Assembly (NCBI GenBank): GCA_021827875.1
Contig: JAKAUA010000066.1
Coordinates: 1-34,068 of the forward strand
DNA length: 34,068 bases
From: a bacterium
GTDB lineage: Bacteria > Babelota > Babeliae > Babelales > Vermiphilaceae
Reading direction: 5' to 3'
Shown here: positions 33,995 through 34,068 of the stretch, in pieces
Layout: each line of letters begins with the position of its first letter
How positions within the stretch are numbered: position 1 is the first letter of the stretch
Program-made: the position numbers and the translations under genes
Notes under the pieces: generated by a model
Told to the model about the DNA's origin: nothing
The model's input: only the letters and a program-made list of their open reading frames with translations
The model's database searches: none

Positions 33995-34068
33995 AAAAAC
34001 TCCATTTTAAATTCATCAAAGGTAATTAATCCCTATGCTTATTTAATACAAATATAATATATTCATAT

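Noticed and set aside
1..34068. CRISPR array, insertion sequence, transposase, integrase or rRNA gene
   Set aside because: None seen on either strand; repeats found are single inverted or short direct pairs.

Overview
The window reads as AT-rich chromosomal DNA of a small-genome, Gram-negative, host-associated bacterium. Gene style fits the phylum Dependentiae (TM6): exported proteins with short Lys-initiated signal peptides, tandem peptidase-S74 surface proteins, several AAA proteins that carry signal peptides, and densely packed operons. The phylum is inferred from gene content only; no 16S rRNA or other marker fixes it.

Left part (1-7632), nearly all on the minus strand. It holds a possible 47-aa ORF, an exported coiled-coil protein with Ala/Lys/Glu-rich tails, an FMN-binding split-barrel protein, HemW, a partial Bat-like pair (DUF4381-like and DUF58), serS, and an exported protein with a helical-repeat end. 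Middle-left (7872-12195) holds an exported helical protein, two adjacent DNA-polymerase-beta-type nucleotidyltransferases of the RlaP/YcgL kind behind a palindrome-covered promoter, HU (minus strand), and TatD. Then a minus-strand block (12185-16907) holds PutP, a YdjM-like membrane protein, a small exported protein, a SpoIID/LytB protein, an RNase HI and a coiled-coil zinc-ribbon protein.

A CAU-anticodon tRNA with an encoded CCA end (17039-17115) directly abuts an 86-nt GC-rich multibranched inverted-repeat element. Three tandem paralogous exported proteins follow on the plus strand (17278-21790). Each has a beta-rich stalk, a head region resembling YadA repeats (clear in the first two), and a C-terminal S74 intramolecular chaperone with its Ser/Lys pair. 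A terminator closes this set.

The most interesting part is a minus-strand run, 30711 down to 21840. In order of transcription it encodes an 809-aa exported protein with a C-terminal EndoU RNase-like domain, a cytoplasmic-looking protein made of two copies of one domain (candidate immunity protein), and three AAA-type proteins that each start with a signal peptide. One of these keeps both Walker motifs, one has lost Walker A, and one has lost the Walker B glutamate. A phosphohexomutase and endonuclease IV follow. The spacing suggests one transcription unit, and I propose a secreted nuclease toxin/immunity module coupled to exported AAA proteins. The right end has sbcC on the plus strand and a small exported protein on the minus strand.

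Starts were chosen from visible Shine-Dalgarno sites and signal peptides, and several differ from the longest possible ORF. All family names come from motif recognition by eye.
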